From: Deltaproteobacteria bacterium
GTDB taxonomy: Bacteria > Myxococcota > JACPTQ01
Assembly: GCA_016192705.1 (NCBI GenBank)
Contig: JACPTQ010000053.1
Span: forward strand, 85,258 to 149,257
DNA: 64,000 bases
Direction of reading: 5' to 3'
Shown here: positions 34,413 through 44,463 of the stretch, piece after piece
How positions within the stretch are numbered: the first letter of the stretch is position 1
Layout: every line of letters starts with the position of its first letter
Translations under genes and position numbers: made by a program
The notes under the pieces: generated by a model
What the model saw: only the letters and a program-made list of their open reading frames with translations
Database searches by the model: none
Told to the model about the DNA's origin: nothing

Positions 34413-35246
34413 CTACAACACGAGCCCGACGGCGGCGCTGAACGCGAGCGGGAAATAGTTGACCGGCGAGCGGTTGACGGGAATCCAGAACATCCCGCGA
34501 AAGCGAAGTCGTTCAACCGCAATTTCGGCACCGGCGCCAAGGATCGGCATCGGCTCGCCGTGCGTCAACGTAGAGCTCGTCGAAACGTTGGGATCGAAAC
34601 CGACGTTTTCGATGGTGCTCGCAACGGCAAACGACAGAAAGGGCGACACGACGCCAAAATCCCATGCGAGCGCGCCCGCGATCGCGTAGTCAAAGAATTG
34701 TTCGCGGCCCGTTGACTTGAGGTTGTAGGTCACGGACGAATAAGTGTAGTCGTTCGTGCAGGTCTGGCATTCCCATACAGCGTAAGCGATTGAGCGCGAC
34801 GCGCCCTCAATGGCGACGCCGCCCCGAAGCCCCTTCGCGAGCTTTCCGCCCGCACGAATGGAAAAACCGGCACCAAAAAGGTCGCCGCCATTCGGCAGCG
34901 GCGGCACTCCCACGGCCGACGGCGACTTATTGAACCACGGCGCCCACTGAAAGAGGACGCCCAGATCGATCCAGCCGCCAAATCCATAGCGAAGCGCAAC
35001 TTCGTACTGCGTGTTCGGCGCGTATAACCCGGCGTCGCCAATCTTCGGCGATGGGTCCTTGACGACGCCGATAACGACCGGGTTTGCCGCAAGCGAAATC
35101 TCCGCGCGGCCAGCCGGAAGTGGCTTCCCGCTGAAAACGGGCGGTGCCGGCGTCGGAACGAAGGCACTTCGCCGCGTCACGGTGTTCGGCGCGCAACCCA
35201 CAAGTTCAGCGAGAAGGAGCACCGTGAAAATCGCGCGTGGGTACAT
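34413..35246 (-). CDS. outer-membrane-type lipoprotein, unknown
   Basis: 277 residues. Signal peptide with lipobox LVGC (Cys18). The rest is a chain of alternating strands with glycine turns and aromatic ends (YEVALRYGFGGWIDLGVLFQ; FGAGFSIRAGGKLAKGLRGG; VSPFLSFAVASTIENVG), like a small beta-barrel or porin-like fold, and ends in a strand (FSAAVGLVL). One CxxC (WECQTCTND). It converges on the phospholipase-like gene. No family recognised. Confidence 0.75.
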   Translation of the reverse strand: MYPRAIFTVLLLAELVGCAPNTVTRRSAFVPTPAPPVFSGKPLPAGRAEISLAANPVVIGVVKDPSPKIGDAGLYAPNTQYEVALRYGFGGWIDLGVLFQWAPWFNKSPSAVGVPPLPNGGDLFGAGFSIRAGGKLAKGLRGGVAIEGASRSIAYAVWECQTCTNDYTYSSVTYNLKSTGREQFFDYAIAGALAWDFGVVSPFLSFAVASTIENVGFDPNVSTSSTLTHGEPMPILGAGAEIAVERLRFRGMFWIPVNRSPVNYFPLAFSAAVGLVL

Positions 35247-35357
35247 GGATTGCTTCTACTCGACGGGGATACGACCTTCAATGCCCGTGTATTCCCGAAT
35301 CGGTGGCCGGGATCACGGGCGCCTCGATCGCCTTCGATGCGGTCATTTCGGCACAGC

Positions 35358-36455
35358 TCACACGACGACGTGAATCGCAGCGGCCTTGATCGCGGCGACG
35401 ACGTCGGCGCCCACGACAACACCGAGAGCTTGAACAGACTCAGCGGTCAGCGCGGCGACGATCGACGGTCCACCGTCGGCGACCGCAATCGCAACAAACG
35501 TAACGCCGCCTTGGCCCGCGGCGACCGAGGTCACGCGCGCGGGAAATCGGTTGCGAATGCTCCCGTGAATCTCATCGACGCTTTTCGCGAGCACAACCGA
35601 CTCCCCACGAAAACACGCGGCGACGTCCTCTGAAGCGGGTCGCTTGCCAACACAGTCCAAAACGACGCCCGCTGCGATCTCGACGCGTTCGTGTCCCGCA
35701 TGGGGTTCAAGGAGGCGCCCGTCGACGATGTTCTCGAAGCCGGCCCAACGAGCCGCTGCGCGCGTGTGTGGGTGCTCAAGGAGCCTCGCGGGATCGCCTT
35801 CCTGTGCGATCTGCCCAGCTTCAAGCACCACAATTCGCGTCGCGATCGCCGCTGCCTCGGCGCGGTCGTGCGTCACGAAAACAACGGTCGCACCTAATCC
35901 GCCTAACATCGCAGCGAATTCTCGGACAAGACCAACACGCGTTGGTTCGTCCAATCGCGCGAACGGCTCATCGAGAAAAAGGATTTCGGGACGCGTCGCA
36001 AACGCCCGCGCGAGACTCACGCGCGCCGCCTCACCCGCAGAAAGGGTTGATGCTGATTGGCGAAGCGGAACGCGGAGGCCCGCCGTCTCAACGGCCGTCG
36101 CGACTCGTGCGCGCCTTTCCCGCATCGACACGCTGCGAAACGCAAGTGGGAGCGCGATGTTCCGCTCGACGCTCGCGTCGATGAGATTCGGCGTCGTTGC
36201 GACATACGCCATTCGTCGGCGCGCCGCGACGCGTTCACTTTCGGATGCCGCCACCTTTTCGCCCACACGAACGACGCCGAACGTTGGCGACGCAACCAGC
36301 GCGAGGACTTCGAGCAGTGTCGTTTTCCCAGCGCCGTTGCCGCCGACGATGGCGACCCGTTCGCCGCGCGCAACGTCGAATCGCCCGACGTCGAGAATGC
36401 GTCGCCCCGCACGTTCCACCAGAACTCCTTCCGCGGAAATGACCGTGTCGCTCAC
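35358..36455 (-). CDS. tungstate/molybdate ABC transporter ATP-binding protein
   Basis: 365 residues. Walker A GGNGAGKTT, Walker B EILFLDEPF, H-loop VFVTHDRAEA. The signature is LSAGE instead of LSGGQ, an unusual variant that is seen in some TupC/ModC proteins. After about residue 240 a C-terminal regulatory region of about 120 residues (IVDGRLLEPHAGHERVE... VAAIKAAAIHVVV) is TOBE-like, as in molybdate and tungstate importers. Its start overlaps the stop of the fused TupA-TupB gene (ATGA), so this is the energising subunit of that importer. Confidence 0.87.
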   Translation of the reverse strand: MSDTVISAEGVLVERAGRRILDVGRFDVARGERVAIVGGNGAGKTTLLEVLALVASPTFGVVRVGEKVAASESERVAARRRMAYVATTPNLIDASVERNIALPLAFRSVSMRERRARVATAVETAGLRVPLRQSASTLSAGEAARVSLARAFATRPEILFLDEPFARLDEPTRVGLVREFAAMLGGLGATVVFVTHDRAEAAAIATRIVVLEAGQIAQEGDPARLLEHPHTRAAARWAGFENIVDGRLLEPHAGHERVEIAAGVVLDCVGKRPASEDVAACFRGESVVLAKSVDEIHGSIRNRFPARVTSVAAGQGGVTFVAIAVADGGPSIVAALTAESVQALGVVVGADVVAAIKAAAIHVVV

Positions 36456-37999
36456 GCGTGCTCCCGTTTTGGCGAAAGAAGCGCAGCGACGAAACTCACG
36501 ATGAGCGCGAACACCAAAAGAACAATCCCGAGCGCTATCGCCACATCGAAATCGCCGCGCCCCATCTCCATGACCGTCGCGGTGGTGAGGATGCGGGTTT
36601 CGCCGAGAATGTTGCCACCAACGATGATCGACGCGCCAACTTCAGTCAGGGCACGCGCGAGCGCTGCAAACACCGCGACGATGAGCGCCCGACGTGCCTC
36701 GAAAACAAGCGTCGCAAAGAGTTGCGCGCGCGTTGCCCCGAGCGCGACGATTTGACGCGCGAGCGCGCCCGGCACCGCATCAATGGCGGTTGTCGCGAGC
36801 GTCGCCGCTATTGGGAATGCAAGCATCGCCTGCGCGAGCACCATCGCCCCGGGTGTATAGAGAAGGTCGGCACCGCCGAGCGGCCCGGTTCGCCAAAACA
36901 AAACGCCGATGACGAGCCCCGCAACGACCGGTGGCACCGCCATCCCCGCGCGCAAGACCGCCCGCACGAGCCCATTCATCCGCCCGCGCCCGCGCGCAAG
37001 CGCAATCCCAACTGGAATTCCCGCGAGCACCGCGAACAACGTCGCGAGGAGCGCGACCTTCACCGTAAGCGCGATGATTCGCCACACCTCGCGGTCGCCC
37101 GAAAAAATGAGCGCGAACGCCTTCGCCGCGCCCTCCCAAATCAGCGCAAACCCCGTCGCTCCCGGGTCGCCGATTTCCGCACCGGCACCCGCGCCTGCGC
37201 CCGCATCCGCGCCCGCGTTCTTAAAGAGTGGCTTTCCAAATTTGTCTGCGCCAAAGCCAGCAATGATCCCCTGGACCTCTGACGACGTAACAAAATCGGC
37301 GAACGCTCGCGCGCCCTCCGCGTTCACCGCCTTATGCCGCGCGGGATTCACACGGATCACGTGGTAGACATTCAAGAGAAGCGGATCGCCCAGAACGAGC
37401 ACGTCGAGCGCGAGATGCTTCACATGCGCGATAAACGTCGACGAATCGGTGAGCGTGTACGCCGCGCGCTGCGATGCAATCGCGAGCGTCTTTCCCATTC
37501 CGCTTCCCGTCTCGACATACGCCGCGCCGCGCTCCGGCATAGCCCCCACGCGCTTCCAAAGGTCTTGCTCAAGCACGTGCGTTCCCGACCGATCGCCGCG
37601 CGAAACAAACACCGCGCCCTTTTTTGAAATCGCCGCGAACGCCTCCACCGGGCCCTTCCCGCGCACCGCCGCCGGATCGGCCTTCGGCCCCACGATCCAA
37701 AACTCGTTCGCCATCACGAGCTGCCGATCAACGCCAAACCCCGCCGCAACGAACTCGTTCTCGAGTTTCGGCGCATGCGCGATGAGCACATCCGCTTCGC
37801 CCCGTCGCCCAAGCGCGAGCGCCTGCCCCGTCCCAACGGCGATTGGCTTCAGCCGCCGCCCCGTCCGCTGCTCGAAAAGCGGCCCCAGCACGTCGAGAAG
37901 CCCCGTGTCCCCGACACTCGTCGTCGTCGATAGGATGACCGGCGCCGCATTCGACGCCGCCACCGCCAGAGTCACCGACATCGCGATCGCCGCGCTCAT
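36452..37999 (-). CDS. fused tungstate-binding protein and permease (TupA-TupB)
   Basis: 515 residues. After a signal peptide (about 1-19), residues 20-265 are TupA-like: VILSTTTSVGDTGLLDVL, IAVGTGQALALGRRGEADVL, RQLVMANEFWIVGP, the pattern of tungstate-binding proteins. A linker of Ala/Gly (about 266-282), coded by a CCCGCA-type repeat (37180-37217), joins it to a permease of about 230 residues with five to six helices and the EAA-like loop (QIVALGATRAQLFATLVFE, ALARALTEVGASIIVGGN). Separate genes are the rule. With the ATPase it would import tungstate for molybdopterin enzymes; MoaD/MoaE are nearby. Molybdate cannot be excluded as substrate. Confidence 0.85.
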   Translation of the reverse strand: MSAAIAMSVTLAVAASNAAPVILSTTTSVGDTGLLDVLGPLFEQRTGRRLKPIAVGTGQALALGRRGEADVLIAHAPKLENEFVAAGFGVDRQLVMANEFWIVGPKADPAAVRGKGPVEAFAAISKKGAVFVSRGDRSGTHVLEQDLWKRVGAMPERGAAYVETGSGMGKTLAIASQRAAYTLTDSSTFIAHVKHLALDVLVLGDPLLLNVYHVIRVNPARHKAVNAEGARAFADFVTSSEVQGIIAGFGADKFGKPLFKNAGADAGAGAGAGAEIGDPGATGFALIWEGAAKAFALIFSGDREVWRIIALTVKVALLATLFAVLAGIPVGIALARGRGRMNGLVRAVLRAGMAVPPVVAGLVIGVLFWRTGPLGGADLLYTPGAMVLAQAMLAFPIAATLATTAIDAVPGALARQIVALGATRAQLFATLVFEARRALIVAVFAALARALTEVGASIIVGGNILGETRILTTATVMEMGRGDFDVAIALGIVLLVFALIVSFVAALLSPKREHA

Positions 38000-38170
38000 C
38001 CGCGCTCACTCATAACGCGCCCGAGACGCAGGGTTCAACTTCGCAACGCCGCGGTTCGTGTCCGCGCCGCATCGCGCTGCGACGCGCCGTGTCGCAATTT
38101 GGGCACCGCTCCCGGGACGTCCGTTGATCGATGCTCGATCCTCGCTTCTACTTCGACCGTCGTGCCAGAC

Positions 38171-39565
38171 ATGCCGCCCATTCCGTGCCCGACCGCAGCC
38201 CGCCGCGCCCCGCGCGCACCGGGCCCGCGAGGCAACTGGCTCCTCGGCAGCCTCTTCCCGTTTCGCAAGAACCCCGTCCGCTTTCTCGTCGACCTCCACG
38301 CCGCGTCCGGCGACGTCGCGCGCTTTCGCATCGGCCCGCAAACCGTCCACGTCGTTTCGCACCCGCGCGACCTACGCCACGTCCTCCAAGACCACGCGAA
38401 AGACTACACGCGCACCACGCACGGCTACGCCCTCCTCCGCGTCTTTCTTGGCAACGGCCTCCTCACGAGCGACGGCGAAGGCTGGCGCCGCAAGCGCCGC
38501 CTCGCGCAACCGTCATTCCACCGCGACGCCCTGGCTAGTTTTTTGAGACTCATGGCGCGCGCGGCAAACGATCTTTGCGACACGTGGGCAACTGCCACGG
38601 CACGTGGCGAGACGATCGACGCCTCGGCTGCGATGGTCCGCATCACGCTCCGCGTCGCAAGCGAAGCACTCCTCAGCACCGACTTGACCGAAGCGTCGTC
38701 CGAAATTGGGAGCGCCCTCACCACCTGCTTCGCCGAAGTCGCCCGCCGCTTCACCGGCATCGATTGGCCCCTTGCCGTGCCGACTGCGCGCAATCGACGC
38801 TACCGCCGCGCCATCGCGACGCTCAACGCCCTCGTGACCACTCTCGTCGCCGAACGCCGCCGCTCGCCCGACACGCGCCCCGATCTCCTCAGCATGCTCA
38901 TCGCAGCGCGTGACACCGACACCGGCGATGCGCTCTCGAACGCCGAAATCGTCGACGAGGTCAAAACGATTCTCCTCGCCGGCCACGAGACGACTGCGCA
39001 CGCCCTCGCCTGGGCGTTTTACGTGGTCGCTCGACACCCCGAAGTCTGGACAACGCTGCACGCCGAAGCCACGTCGGCTCTCGGTTCCGCGTCGCCTCAC
39101 AACATCGACCTTGCTCACCTCGCCGCCTTGCCCTTCGCGCGCGCAACCCTCGAAGAGACGATGCGACTCTATCCGCCGATTTGGGCAACCGAACGCCGCG
39201 CCGAAGCGGACGACGTCATCGGCGGCTTCCACATTCCGCGCGGAAGCAACGTCATCGTGAGTCCTTACGTCACGCATCGCCACGCGGAATTCTGGCCCGA
39301 CGCCACGCGCTTCGATCCCGCGCGCTTTCTCGCACCCGCGAAAGCGACGATCGATCGGTTCGCCTATCTTCCTTTCAGCAGTGGCCCGCACCAGTGCATC
39401 GGCAACAGCTTCGCACTCATGGAAGCGACGACAATCCTCGCAAGCGTGGCCGCGCGTTTTCGCTGGCGCCTCGTCCCCGACGCCGAAATCCCGCCGGTCG
39501 CCGTCGTGACGCTTCGCCCGCGCCGGCCGATTCAGCTCGCGCTTGCCGCCGCGCACGTATCGTAG
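38171..39565 (+). CDS. cytochrome P450
   Basis: 464 residues from ATG 38171; an upstream frame to 38099 adds implausible sequence. Hallmarks: I-helix AGHETTA (oxygen binding), K-helix EETMR (ExxR), FDPARF (meander), and heme loop FSSGPHQCIG with the proximal cysteine at about residue 408. N-terminal PGPRGNWLLGSL resembles soluble bacterial members. It oxidises an unknown substrate with electrons from a ferredoxin or reductase partner that is not beside it. It is divergent from the tungstate operon (172-base gap without recognised features). Confidence 0.93.
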   Translation: MPPIPCPTAARRAPRAPGPRGNWLLGSLFPFRKNPVRFLVDLHAASGDVARFRIGPQTVHVVSHPRDLRHVLQDHAKDYTRTTHGYALLRVFLGNGLLTSDGEGWRRKRRLAQPSFHRDALASFLRLMARAANDLCDTWATATARGETIDASAAMVRITLRVASEALLSTDLTEASSEIGSALTTCFAEVARRFTGIDWPLAVPTARNRRYRRAIATLNALVTTLVAERRRSPDTRPDLLSMLIAARDTDTGDALSNAEIVDEVKTILLAGHETTAHALAWAFYVVARHPEVWTTLHAEATSALGSASPHNIDLAHLAALPFARATLEETMRLYPPIWATERRAEADDVIGGFHIPRGSNVIVSPYVTHRHAEFWPDATRFDPARFLAPAKATIDRFAYLPFSSGPHQCIGNSFALMEATTILASVAARFRWRLVPDAEIPPVAVVTLRPRRPIQLALAAAHVS

Positions 39566-39579
39566 TGGATTCCGCGCCG

Positions 39580-42500
39580 TTACTCGCCAAACGCGATCGC
39601 GCCGATGTCGATGACTTCCTGTTTGTTTTCGAGGCGCATCGTGATCGATTTGCGTTTTTCGTTCTTGCGGCCGAAGTTCGTGATGACCGTCGCCTGAATC
39701 GTCGTGCCGCCCGTGAGCGTCACCTGGTTCGACCCGTAGTAGTTCACTTGGATCTTGTACGTGCCGGGCATTGCGCGACGCACGGTGTACTCCTCGGGGC
39801 CGTATCCCTGTGTTAAGTCATGCGACATGCGCCCGCCAATCGTCGTTCGGTTGTGACTGTAGTCGCACTTTTCGTTCGACGGCTCAGTGACCCACAAGTC
39901 CATGTCGGTTAAGTCGGTGTGCCACGTGAGCAAGATGCGCACGTCGGCGTCGAGGTTCTTAACGAGTCGCTCGTCGAGCGGATTCCGAACGTCGATCTCC
40001 GCGCGCGTCGCCGCAACGAGAATCGCGTTCGCCTCGCTCACGGCGATCGTCTCAATCTCCGGGAATCGCCCGTCCCACTCGCGGACGACGACATCATTCA
40101 AAAGCGCAAGCGCCCGATTCGCGTCGGTCCGCCGTTCGGCCACGTCGCGCTTCTTATCGCCCGCGCGTTTCGCAAGCACCAGCGCCAAGTCGCGGTAGCT
40201 CTGCGGCTCCTCGGGACGCATCGCCAAAACCTGCGTGAACAAGTCGATCGCAAGCGCCGCGGCGCCGATCTGCTCGGCCTTGTGCGCGATGATGCGAAGG
40301 AGGAGCGGGTTCTCGAGTTTCAACTCCGCGATGTTCGTGAGGACGCGAAGCCCGAGCCGACGGTCTTTGCGCACAAAAAAGAACTCCGCGCAATCGAGAT
40401 AGAACGCCGGGCTCGCGACGTACTTCTCACGCTCGCGCAAGTAAACGTCGTACGCGTCGCCCTTCTCGGCCGCTTTCATCGCCTTCAAATACGGGGTCTC
40501 GGGGTCCCACGCTTTAACCGTGATGTCGGCCTTCGCGCGCGCACCGCCACGCCCCGCGGCGTCCTTGTCCTTTTGATCTTCCAACTTTGCTTCGACGCGC
40601 TCGTCCCTACGTGGCGGTCGCGCCACAACGCTCGGCGCCGGCCGCGCCGAATCAAACACCGCGCTTCCCCCTCGCCCACGCGCCCCCATGATCGCCATCG
40701 CCGCCTCGCCCTTTTTCTTCTCCGCGTCCCGATACCGAAAGTTCTTTGGGTAGTCGAACGTCTTCTCCCACCACAGGACGCGCTCTTTCCAAAGCGCAAC
40801 AACGCGCTCAATCTTGTCCGTTCGTTTTCTCGCGCGCATCGACACGCGCTCGTCCGACGCCTTCACGAACCCTGCATACATCTCCGCTCGGCTCCGCGCC
40901 GGCGCGACGTTGTGCTCTAAGTGCTGCGCAAGCGTTTCAAGCACGAGAAGGCTCGTCGCGGGCGTCACCAAATGATACTCGCGCCCAAGCGCCAACAGCT
41001 CCGCGCGATTTTTCTCGGCGAAGACCGCAAGCTCACTCACGCGCTTTTGGGCCCACGCGATCGGCACGAGCCCAGTATCGCTTGCGCCGTCTCGCTTTAA
41101 TGAGTACGCGACCTCTTCCTCGGGCTCACCACGTCGCGCATAACGAATCTTGATCGTCGCTTCCGCCGCGAGCAGTTTCCCCGCGATCACAAATCGCTCG
41201 CCCACCGGCTGCCGATTCGTGGGCGTCACGTCGGAAATCTTTTCTTTGTCGTACGTTGCTCCGACGAACACGACGTCCGCGCCGCCCGGCTCCGCAAGGC
41301 GCTGCACGACATGGGCATCGGTCGTTTCGCTCAAGTTGAAATACGCGCCACCACTCGACTCGGCGATGTGCCGCAAGAACCCGTGGTTCGCGACCGCCGC
41401 GCTGTTCACCGCGAAAATGCGCGCCGCAATCACCGCCGGCATCCCTTCGCCGAGCGTGCTCAAGCCGTCCGAAAAAAAGACCCAATAATCGTAGTTCGCG
41501 CGCGGAAACCGCACGAGCCGCAAGTCGGTGCCGCCATCGCACGGCGCATTTTTCAAAAACTCGATGAGCGCACCAGCCTGACCGCCCGCGACCTTGAACG
41601 TTCGCGGCTTGCTGACGTCGTTTCGCACGAGCACCACATCGACCGCGATATCGCCCACGCGCTCAAGCAGCTTCGCGAGAATCGCGAGCTCGCTCGCCTT
41701 GTCGACGCGGCACCGCGAAAGCGACGCGTCCCAAGCGATGCCAATTCGCTCGGGCTTTGCGACGCCACGTGCCGCCAAGACGCCCGGTCGCGGCAAATCG
41801 GTGATTTGAAAATAGTGGGCCAACTCGCGCCCGCCCTCATCGCGTCGCTCAACGACGACGTTTTGTCGCGGCACCTGCGGCAACGCAATTCGCAAATCGT
41901 CTTTCAGCGCCGCATCGGTTTGCGTCGTCTCCGCGACATATCGTTCTTCCCATTTCTTGAACGAAAAGTTCGCGAGCCCGCCCGCCGACGCCACGCGCGG
42001 CTCCACAACGCCTTTCACCACATCGACTTTGAGCGAGAACGCCGCGACCTTTTCCTCGAACGCGAGTGGCAACACGTACACCGCGTCGCCCTTCGAAATC
42101 ACGAGGTCGCTCAAATACGTAACCCGCACCGTCCGCTTCCCCTTCGCCGGAATCGGGTAGACCCGCGTGCGAAAATTGTTCCCCTGCGTCCACTCGACAA
42201 GCCCCGGGTCGATCCCCTTTCGCACCTCTTTCTCGAACGCGATGCGCGCCGCATGCTTTTCGACGACCGACGCCTCAACCATCTCGCCGCCAATATCGAG
42301 CCCGTAGCTCGCAACAACCGCGCCCTCGGGCAACGGAAACACGACTTCGCCCTCCATGACGCGCTCGTTCGGGTTGTCGAACGTGATCGTCATCGTCGTC
42401 CGCGCGAGAAACCCCGTGATGACCGCCTCAACGGCGACGCGCGAAATCCGAAGCGGCTCGAGCTTCACGTCGGGCATCGGCGGCAAAAAAATCCGCGGCG

Positions 42501-42636
42501 GCCGCCAGCGTGGGCGAATCGGGCCAACGTCAATCACAGCCACACGATCGCGGGTTTCTTGGGGCTGCTGCTGAGCCACAGCGACAGCCCCCAAGACGAC
42601 GGTTGTAAGCGCAGGTACGACAAATCCAACTCTCAT
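39580..42636 (-). CDS. VIT/VWA-domain protein with TPR and DUF2135-like C-terminus
   Basis: 1018 residues with a signal peptide (about 1-21). VIT domain at about 60-185 (FLARTTMTITFDNPNERVMEGEVVF, split here: PLPEGAVVASYGLDIGG). VWA-like domain at about 300-450, with a MIDAS-type DASLS motif and FFSDGLSTLG. Tetratricopeptide-like helices at about 730-880 (RIIAHKAEQIGAAALAIDL, SYRDLALVLAKRA). The C-terminal 120 residues (LLTWHTDLTDMDLWVTEP, GPEEYTVRRAMPGTYKIQV) match the DUF2135 pattern. Related secreted VIT-VWA proteins are widespread in Planctomycetes and Myxococcota; role unknown, likely metal-dependent adhesion or surface assembly. It is on the minus strand, convergent with the P450 gene. 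Confidence 0.88.
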   Translation of the reverse strand: MRVGFVVPALTTVVLGAVAVAQQQPQETRDRVAVIDVGPIRPRWRPPRIFLPPMPDVKLEPLRISRVAVEAVITGFLARTTMTITFDNPNERVMEGEVVFPLPEGAVVASYGLDIGGEMVEASVVEKHAARIAFEKEVRKGIDPGLVEWTQGNNFRTRVYPIPAKGKRTVRVTYLSDLVISKGDAVYVLPLAFEEKVAAFSLKVDVVKGVVEPRVASAGGLANFSFKKWEERYVAETTQTDAALKDDLRIALPQVPRQNVVVERRDEGGRELAHYFQITDLPRPGVLAARGVAKPERIGIAWDASLSRCRVDKASELAILAKLLERVGDIAVDVVLVRNDVSKPRTFKVAGGQAGALIEFLKNAPCDGGTDLRLVRFPRANYDYWVFFSDGLSTLGEGMPAVIAARIFAVNSAAVANHGFLRHIAESSGGAYFNLSETTDAHVVQRLAEPGGADVVFVGATYDKEKISDVTPTNRQPVGERFVIAGKLLAAEATIKIRYARRGEPEEEVAYSLKRDGASDTGLVPIAWAQKRVSELAVFAEKNRAELLALGREYHLVTPATSLLVLETLAQHLEHNVAPARSRAEMYAGFVKASDERVSMRARKRTDKIERVVALWKERVLWWEKTFDYPKNFRYRDAEKKKGEAAMAIMGARGRGGSAVFDSARPAPSVVARPPRRDERVEAKLEDQKDKDAAGRGGARAKADITVKAWDPETPYLKAMKAAEKGDAYDVYLREREKYVASPAFYLDCAEFFFVRKDRRLGLRVLTNIAELKLENPLLLRIIAHKAEQIGAAALAIDLFTQVLAMRPEEPQSYRDLALVLAKRAGDKKRDVAERRTDANRALALLNDVVVREWDGRFPEIETIAVSEANAILVAATRAEIDVRNPLDERLVKNLDADVRILLTWHTDLTDMDLWVTEPSNEKCDYSHNRTTIGGRMSHDLTQGYGPEEYTVRRAMPGTYKIQVNYYGSNQVTLTGGTTIQATVITNFGRKNEKRKSITMRLENKQEVIDIGAIAFGE

Positions 42637-42657
42637 CGAAGCACCTCTTTTCTCCGA

Positions 42658-43836
42658 TTAGACGCCCGACGGCGAAGCAGGATCTTCGAACGCGGACAAA
42701 GGTGTTCCGACGGTCCGCCGGTACACCTTCACAAGCTCACCGAGCACCACGTCGGGGCTCGCGTTCACCTCCGCCCACCGGCGGCCCGTTTGTCCCATCG
42801 CCTCGCGGTCGCGCTCGACGATCCCCTCCGCGCGACGGAGCGCCGCGGCCAGCGGTCCGACGCGAAACGTCGGAACAACAATCCCAACGCCCGCGCGCTG
42901 CAACCGGTCATCGCCATCCGCGCCGTGCGACACGATCGTCGGCACGCCCGCCGCGAGCGCCTCGATTACCGCCATCGGCGGCGCACCGCCCTCGTACCAC
43001 GAAGGCAAGAGGACCCAATCTGCAGCCGCAAGGAGCGCCGGCATATCGCTGACCGCTCCAAGCAATCGCACAACGCCGGCAAGTTCGAGTCGCTCAATCG
43101 CGCGCGGCACCAAGAACCCTGGAATCTTGTCGCGAACGCGTCCCGCGAAAAGGACCGCCGCGTTTTCGAGCGCGCCCCCACGGCGAGCGGCGGCGAGCGC
43201 GTAAAGCAAGGTGATATGGCCCTTCGCGAGGCCAATCCACGCCGGTACGACGAAGACCGGGTGATGGTTTTCAACGCCGAACCGCTTCTTCGCGTCGAGG
43301 CGCGCCTGCGGCGCCGCGGGCCGGAACCGGTCGAGATCAACGAAGTTTGGCATGAGGGTCATGCGATCAACCGGGACGCGGCCGAGTCGCGTGAGCTCTT
43401 GGCAGATGACACCTGAATTCGCCAACAACGTTGTGGCCCATTGGTTTCCGGCATAACGCGGCCCGAGACCGGGCGCAAGGTAGCGCGGCTTCATGAAATT
43501 CCCGCAAACCTGCGTCACAACGGGCGGACCACCGCTAAGGCTCGCCGCGACGCGGGCAACGAAATTGGGCGCCTCCATGAACGAGTGCACAAGGTCGGGA
43601 CGCGTCTTGTCCAAAAGGGCGCGGAAACGGACAATCGCCTTGACGCCGGCGCCTTCGACGTTGAGCGCGTGGCATGGGACGTCGCGCGGCAAGAGTTCGC
43701 CATAATGAGAAACGTTCGCCCGAAACGTGGCGATCGACGCTTGGATGGTCGTCGGGTGCAATCGCCGAATCGTCTCGACAATGAATCGCTCCGCGCCGCC
43801 CTGGATGAGCTCTGGAATGAAGTAAAGAACACGCAT
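42658..43836 (-). CDS. GT4-family glycosyltransferase
   Basis: 392 residues from ATG 43836. A GT-B fold: MRVLYFIPELIQGGAERF at the start (nucleotide/acceptor loop), and the donor-site motif EGGAPPMAVIEALAAGVPTI with two glutamates (E-x7-E) of GT4 retaining enzymes. It transfers a sugar from a nucleotide donor, probably to lipid or polysaccharide in envelope or capsule synthesis. It directly precedes repeat element copy 1 (starts 31 bases upstream of its start codon) and is followed by the VIT gene 21 bases downstream. Confidence 0.9.
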   Translation of the reverse strand: MRVLYFIPELIQGGAERFIVETIRRLHPTTIQASIATFRANVSHYGELLPRDVPCHALNVEGAGVKAIVRFRALLDKTRPDLVHSFMEAPNFVARVAASLSGGPPVVTQVCGNFMKPRYLAPGLGPRYAGNQWATTLLANSGVICQELTRLGRVPVDRMTLMPNFVDLDRFRPAAPQARLDAKKRFGVENHHPVFVVPAWIGLAKGHITLLYALAAARRGGALENAAVLFAGRVRDKIPGFLVPRAIERLELAGVVRLLGAVSDMPALLAAADWVLLPSWYEGGAPPMAVIEALAAGVPTIVSHGADGDDRLQRAGVGIVVPTFRVGPLAAALRRAEGIVERDREAMGQTGRRWAEVNASPDVVLGELVKVYRRTVGTPLSAFEDPASPSGV

Positions 43837-43866
43837 TGTTCGACGGCGAACATTACCAGAATCGCC

Positions 43867-44409
43867 TGATTCCCGGATAGCGGCCAAGATTTACGTGGGC
43901 GGGCGGGGTCTGGGCACGCGCCGGCTCGCGAAAGTCCTCGGGTCTGACATGAAATGAGGGCCTGCGCGAAATTAATCAAACTTCAAGAAAACAGCAGCTC
44001 CGTGCCCTGCCGGCACCTCATCCCCTGCGCAAAGGTGCGCTCTGCTTGCCCAGTCCCCGCCCGCGCAGCCAGCAACCAGCCGTTTTCCTGGAACGGCGGT
44101 TAAGTGCCTTGGGGGTCGATCGATCGTCAGCCGACACCCAAAGGGTGAAGCCTTCGTACCGCCCTCAAGCCTTAGAAAAGTGCCCCAGGGGGGAGCGACC
44201 CGGATTCGCGTAGCGTCGGCAGGGGCCGGCATAGGCGCGCCTCCGCAGGGTCTGCAGCGCGATACCCGCGGGAATCGTCGACTTTCGCTTGCCTTAGAAC
44301 AGCGGCGCTGTCTTGCGCGTTAGTTCAGACCCGAGGACGTCGGCGCGCCGAAGCGGAACCTGCCGACGCTACGCGCGGAAAATGACTGGCCGCTCAACCG
44401 AGGATTGCG
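43867..44409 (+). repeat. repeat element, copy 1 (non-coding, terminal inverted repeats)
   Basis: About 543 bp. Left end TGATTCCCGGATAGCGG, right end CCGCTCAACCGAGGATTGCGG; read outward these are imperfect inverted repeats. Inside lie TCCTCGGGTCTGACAT and TCAGACCCGAGGAC (inverted relative to each other), a CCGTTTTCCTGGAACGG hairpin and the core GTCGATCGATCGTCAGCC. Stops in every frame. Related to copies at 45275 and 46642. Confidence 0.8.
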
Positions 44410-44463
44410 GCCAGAATCGCGTCACACCTGTCAGGGGAAGCGAGATGTGGTAAGGAAACGCGC

